Source: Kingella oralis (GTDB lineage: Bacteria > Pseudomonadota > Gammaproteobacteria > Burkholderiales > Neisseriaceae). From it: a DNA stretch of 6,941 nucleotides. The notes below the pieces were generated by a model. The model was not told the DNA's origin. It did not search any database and saw only the letters and a list, made by a program, of their open reading frames with translations. The stretch spans positions 1 to 6,941 of the forward strand of contig CAJPSG010000056.1 of NCBI GenBank assembly GCA_905373195.1, given 5' to 3'. Shown one piece after another: positions 5,292 to 6,941 of the stretch (its first letter is position 1; every line of letters starts with the position of its first letter). The translations under genes and the position numbers were made by a program.

Positions 5292-6941
5292 ATGTCCACC
5301 CAACACATCAATTTGCAAATTGACGGCATGACCTGCCAAGCCTGCGCCAGCCGCATTGAAAAAGTGCTCAACAAAAAAGACTTCGTTGCCAACGCCAGCG
5401 TGAACTTTGCGGGCGAAACCGCGCAAGTGGAATACGACGACGCGCAAACCACGCCCGAAGAGCTGATGCAAATCATCCAGAAAACAGGTTATCAGGCTGC
5501 CCTTAAAACCAGCGCGTTGCCCGAAAGGCAGCCTGAAAACGCAAACCTATGGCGCAGCCATTGGCGTACTTGGCTACTGCTGATTCTTGCCGCGCCGTTT
5601 ATGCTCGGCATGGTGGGGATGCTGTTTGGCTCGCACGCGCTGATGCCGCCCGCTTGGCTGCAAATTGCCCTTGCCAGCATCGTGCAGCTTTGGCTCGCCA
5701 TTCCATTTTACAAAAGCGCGATTGCCAGCGTGCGCGGCGGCTTGGCAAATATGGATGTGCTGGTTTCCATCGGCACGCTGGCGATTTATCTCTATTCCAT
5801 CGGCATGATGCTGGCGGGGCATCCTGTGCACCATGTTTACTTTGAAGCGGGCGTGATGGTGATTGCGTTTGTGTCGCTAGGCAAATTTTTGGAAGAGCGC
5901 ACCAAACGCGGCAGCCTCAACAGCTTGGGGCTGATGATGCAGCTTACGCCACGCCAAGTAACCGTGTTGCGCGGCACGCAATGGCAGCCTGAAAAGCTGG
6001 AAAACGTGCAAATCGGCGACACGCTGCGCGCCGTGCAGGGCGAGCGCATCGCGGCGGATGGCGTGGTCATTGCAGGCGAAGCGTGGGCAGACGAAAGCCA
6101 TTTAACAGGCGAAAGCCAGCCTGTTTACAAAACCGCAGGCAGCAAAGTGCTGGCGGGGTCTATCCTATCGGGCAGCGTGGACTACCGCGCCGAGCAGTTG
6201 GGCAGCAATACGCTGCTGGGCGACATGATGAACGCGCTATCAGACGCGCAAGGCAGCAAAGCCCCCATCGCGCGGCTGGCTGATAAAGCCGCTGCCGTGT
6301 TTGTGCCCACCGTGTTGTCCATCGCCGCGCTCACTTTTATCGCCACATGGCTGTTTACAGGCAGCGCAACCAAAGCCCTTGTGCACGCCGTTGCCGTGCT
6401 GGTGGTGGCTTGCCCATGTGCGCTGGGCTTGGCAACGCCTGCCGCGATTATGGCGGGCATGGGCGTTGCCGTGCGCCACGGCGTGTGGTTCAAAAACGCC
6501 GCCGCGATGGAACAAGCGGGGCATATTGACACCGTGGTGCTGGACAAAACAGGCACGCTTACCCAAGGCAAACCCGACATCGCCGCCATCTGGACTGCGC
6601 CGAATATCAGCGAAGATACGCTGTTTCAGGCTGCCGCTGCCGTGGAGCAACACGCCGCCCATCCGCTTGCCAAAGCCATCGTCTCGCACGCGCTTGACCG
6701 CAATCTCGCCATCCCCACCGCCACACAGCCTGAAACCGAAGCAGGCGCAGGCTTGCAAGCACAAGTGGAGGGCATTGGCTTAGTGAAAGTGGGCAAGCCC
6801 GATTTTGCCAACCTAGACATGCAGGCGGTTTGGCAACAAGGGCAGCCTGAAAATGGGCAGCCTGAAAACGACATCTGGCGCATCGCCAGCCTTGTCGCCG
6901 TCTCCATCAACGGCGAAGCCGCAGGCGCGTTTGCCCTTGCC
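5292..6941 (+). CDS. copA: Copper-exporting P1B-type ATPase (CopA), 5' part
   Basis: The first 550 residues of an inner-membrane Cu(I) export ATPase; the reading frame is open to the window edge. In order: one HMA domain with the metal site GMTCQAC (residues 12-18); membrane helices near 93-113, 121-140, 151-174 and 181-200; the actuator domain with TGES (272-275); helices near 333-356 and 361-388, the latter carrying the copper-site CPC (374-376); the phosphorylation motif DKTGT (418-422); and the nucleotide-binding domain with AAHPLA (455-460) and GAG (485-487). The GDGxND hinge and the last two helices would lie beyond the window. GAGGA sits 6 nt before the start. A 19-bp-spacer promoter suggests induction by copper. 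Unusual are five QPE peptides encoded by DUS-like words, one pair being a tandem duplication. Confidence 0.95.
   Translation, partial: MSTQHINLQIDGMTCQACASRIEKVLNKKDFVANASVNFAGETAQVEYDDAQTTPEELMQIIQKTGYQAALKTSALPERQPENANLWRSHWRTWLLLILAAPFMLGMVGMLFGSHALMPPAWLQIALASIVQLWLAIPFYKSAIASVRGGLANMDVLVSIGTLAIYLYSIGMMLAGHPVHHVYFEAGVMVIAFVSLGKFLEERTKRGSLNSLGLMMQLTPRQVTVLRGTQWQPEKLENVQIGDTLRAVQGERIAADGVVIAGEAWADESHLTGESQPVYKTAGSKVLAGSILSGSVDYRAEQLGSNTLLGDMMNALSDAQGSKAPIARLADKAAAVFVPTVLSIAALTFIATWLFTGSATKALVHAVAVLVVACPCALGLATPAAIMAGMGVAVRHGVWFKNAAAMEQAGHIDTVVLDKTGTLTQGKPDIAAIWTAPNISEDTLFQAAAAVEQHAAHPLAKAIVSHALDRNLAIPTATQPETEAGAGLQAQVEGIGLVKVGKPDFANLDMQAVWQQGQPENGQPENDIWRIASLVAVSINGEAAGAFALA
5526..5537 (+). 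repeat. Perfect DUS inside copA
   Basis: Full 12/12 copy read as RQPE (residues 79-82, then Asn), in the linker between the HMA domain and the first membrane helix. This phase differs from the GSLK phase used in tmk and pseI. A 10/12 degenerate inverse copy (5491-5502) lies just upstream and encodes QAA. Confidence 0.88.
5982..5993 (+). repeat. Near-perfect DUS inside copA (11/12)
   Basis: TGGCAGCCTGAA, one mismatch at the first base, read as WQPE (231-234) followed by Lys in the actuator domain, in a variable stretch before the conserved NVQIGD segment. Confidence 0.7.
6625..6636 (-). repeat. Near-perfect inverse DUS inside copA (11/12)
   Basis: TTCAGGCTGCCG on the plus strand, one mismatch at the end. 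It contributes FQAA (445-448) in the nucleotide-binding domain, in the helix before the conserved HP motif. Confidence 0.6.
6840..6869 (+). repeat. Tandem 15-bp DUS-containing duplication in copA
   Basis: Two adjacent 15-bp units (6840-6854 and 6855-6869) differ only at the last base. Each contains GGGCAGCCTGAA, an 11/12 DUS. Because 15 bp is five codons, the frame is kept and the protein reads GQPEN twice (517-526), in a variable region of the nucleotide-binding domain. Confidence 0.85.

Noticed and set aside
4839..5471. 210-aa minus-strand open frame across the secreted-protein gene and the copA start
   Set aside because: It crosses a terminator hairpin and a promoter and is antisense to two supported genes.
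6240..6764. 174-aa minus-strand open frame inside copA
   Set aside because: Antisense of the P-type ATPase phosphorylation and nucleotide-binding domains, where DKTGT and HP are intact on the plus strand.
38..6866. Repeated 12-mers as a CRISPR array or mobile-element ends
   Set aside because: They occur on both strands at irregular spacing, inside genes and at gene ends, with no uniform spacers, target duplications or transposase; they fit uptake sequences.

Overview
The window looks like chromosomal DNA from a member of the Neisseriaceae, most likely Kingella or a close relative. The main evidence is the 12-mer AGGCAGCCTGAA, which matches the DNA uptake sequence (DUS) dialect described for Kingella (AG-kingDUS), as distinct from the meningococcal ATGCCGTCTGAA. 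I count 14 perfect copies on both strands and at least 9 copies with one mismatch in 6.9 kb. All assignments come from reading the sequence; no searches were run.

Layout, left to right. A DUS hairpin (36-79) closes thymidylate kinase tmk (68-700, minus). A 110-bp divergent intergenic region leads to a small YdcH/DUF465-family gene (811-1035, plus), followed by a stem-loop terminator and a group of three DUS (1109-1217). That group lies between ydcH and a convergent AGCS-family sodium:amino-acid symporter gene (1240-2739, minus). A 254-bp divergent intergenic region (2740-2993) with two perfect DUS and one near copy separates the symporter from a plus-strand run: a pseudaminic acid synthase (pseI, 2994-4037), a DUF4291 protein (4099-4689), a small secreted four-cysteine protein of unknown function (4746-5174), and the first 550 codons of a copper-exporting P1B-type ATPase (copA, 5292 to the window edge). 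copA is preceded by a promoter with a 19-bp spacer typical of MerR/CueR control.

The genes do not form an obvious single pathway: nucleotide metabolism, amino-acid uptake, nonulosonic acid synthesis, copper export and unknowns. The unifying feature is the DUS. Head-to-head pairs form hairpins at the ends of tmk, pseI, the DUF4291 gene and the secreted-protein gene, and in three of these genes the DUS supplies the stop codon and the last two alanines. DUS words also lie inside coding regions as GSLK/RSLK, QPEN/QPEK or QAA peptides, including a tandem 15-bp duplication in copA.

I found no mobile element, CRISPR array, tRNA or rRNA, and no convincing new multi-gene system. The most interesting material concerns how uptake-sequence words shape gene ends, hairpins and protein loops.
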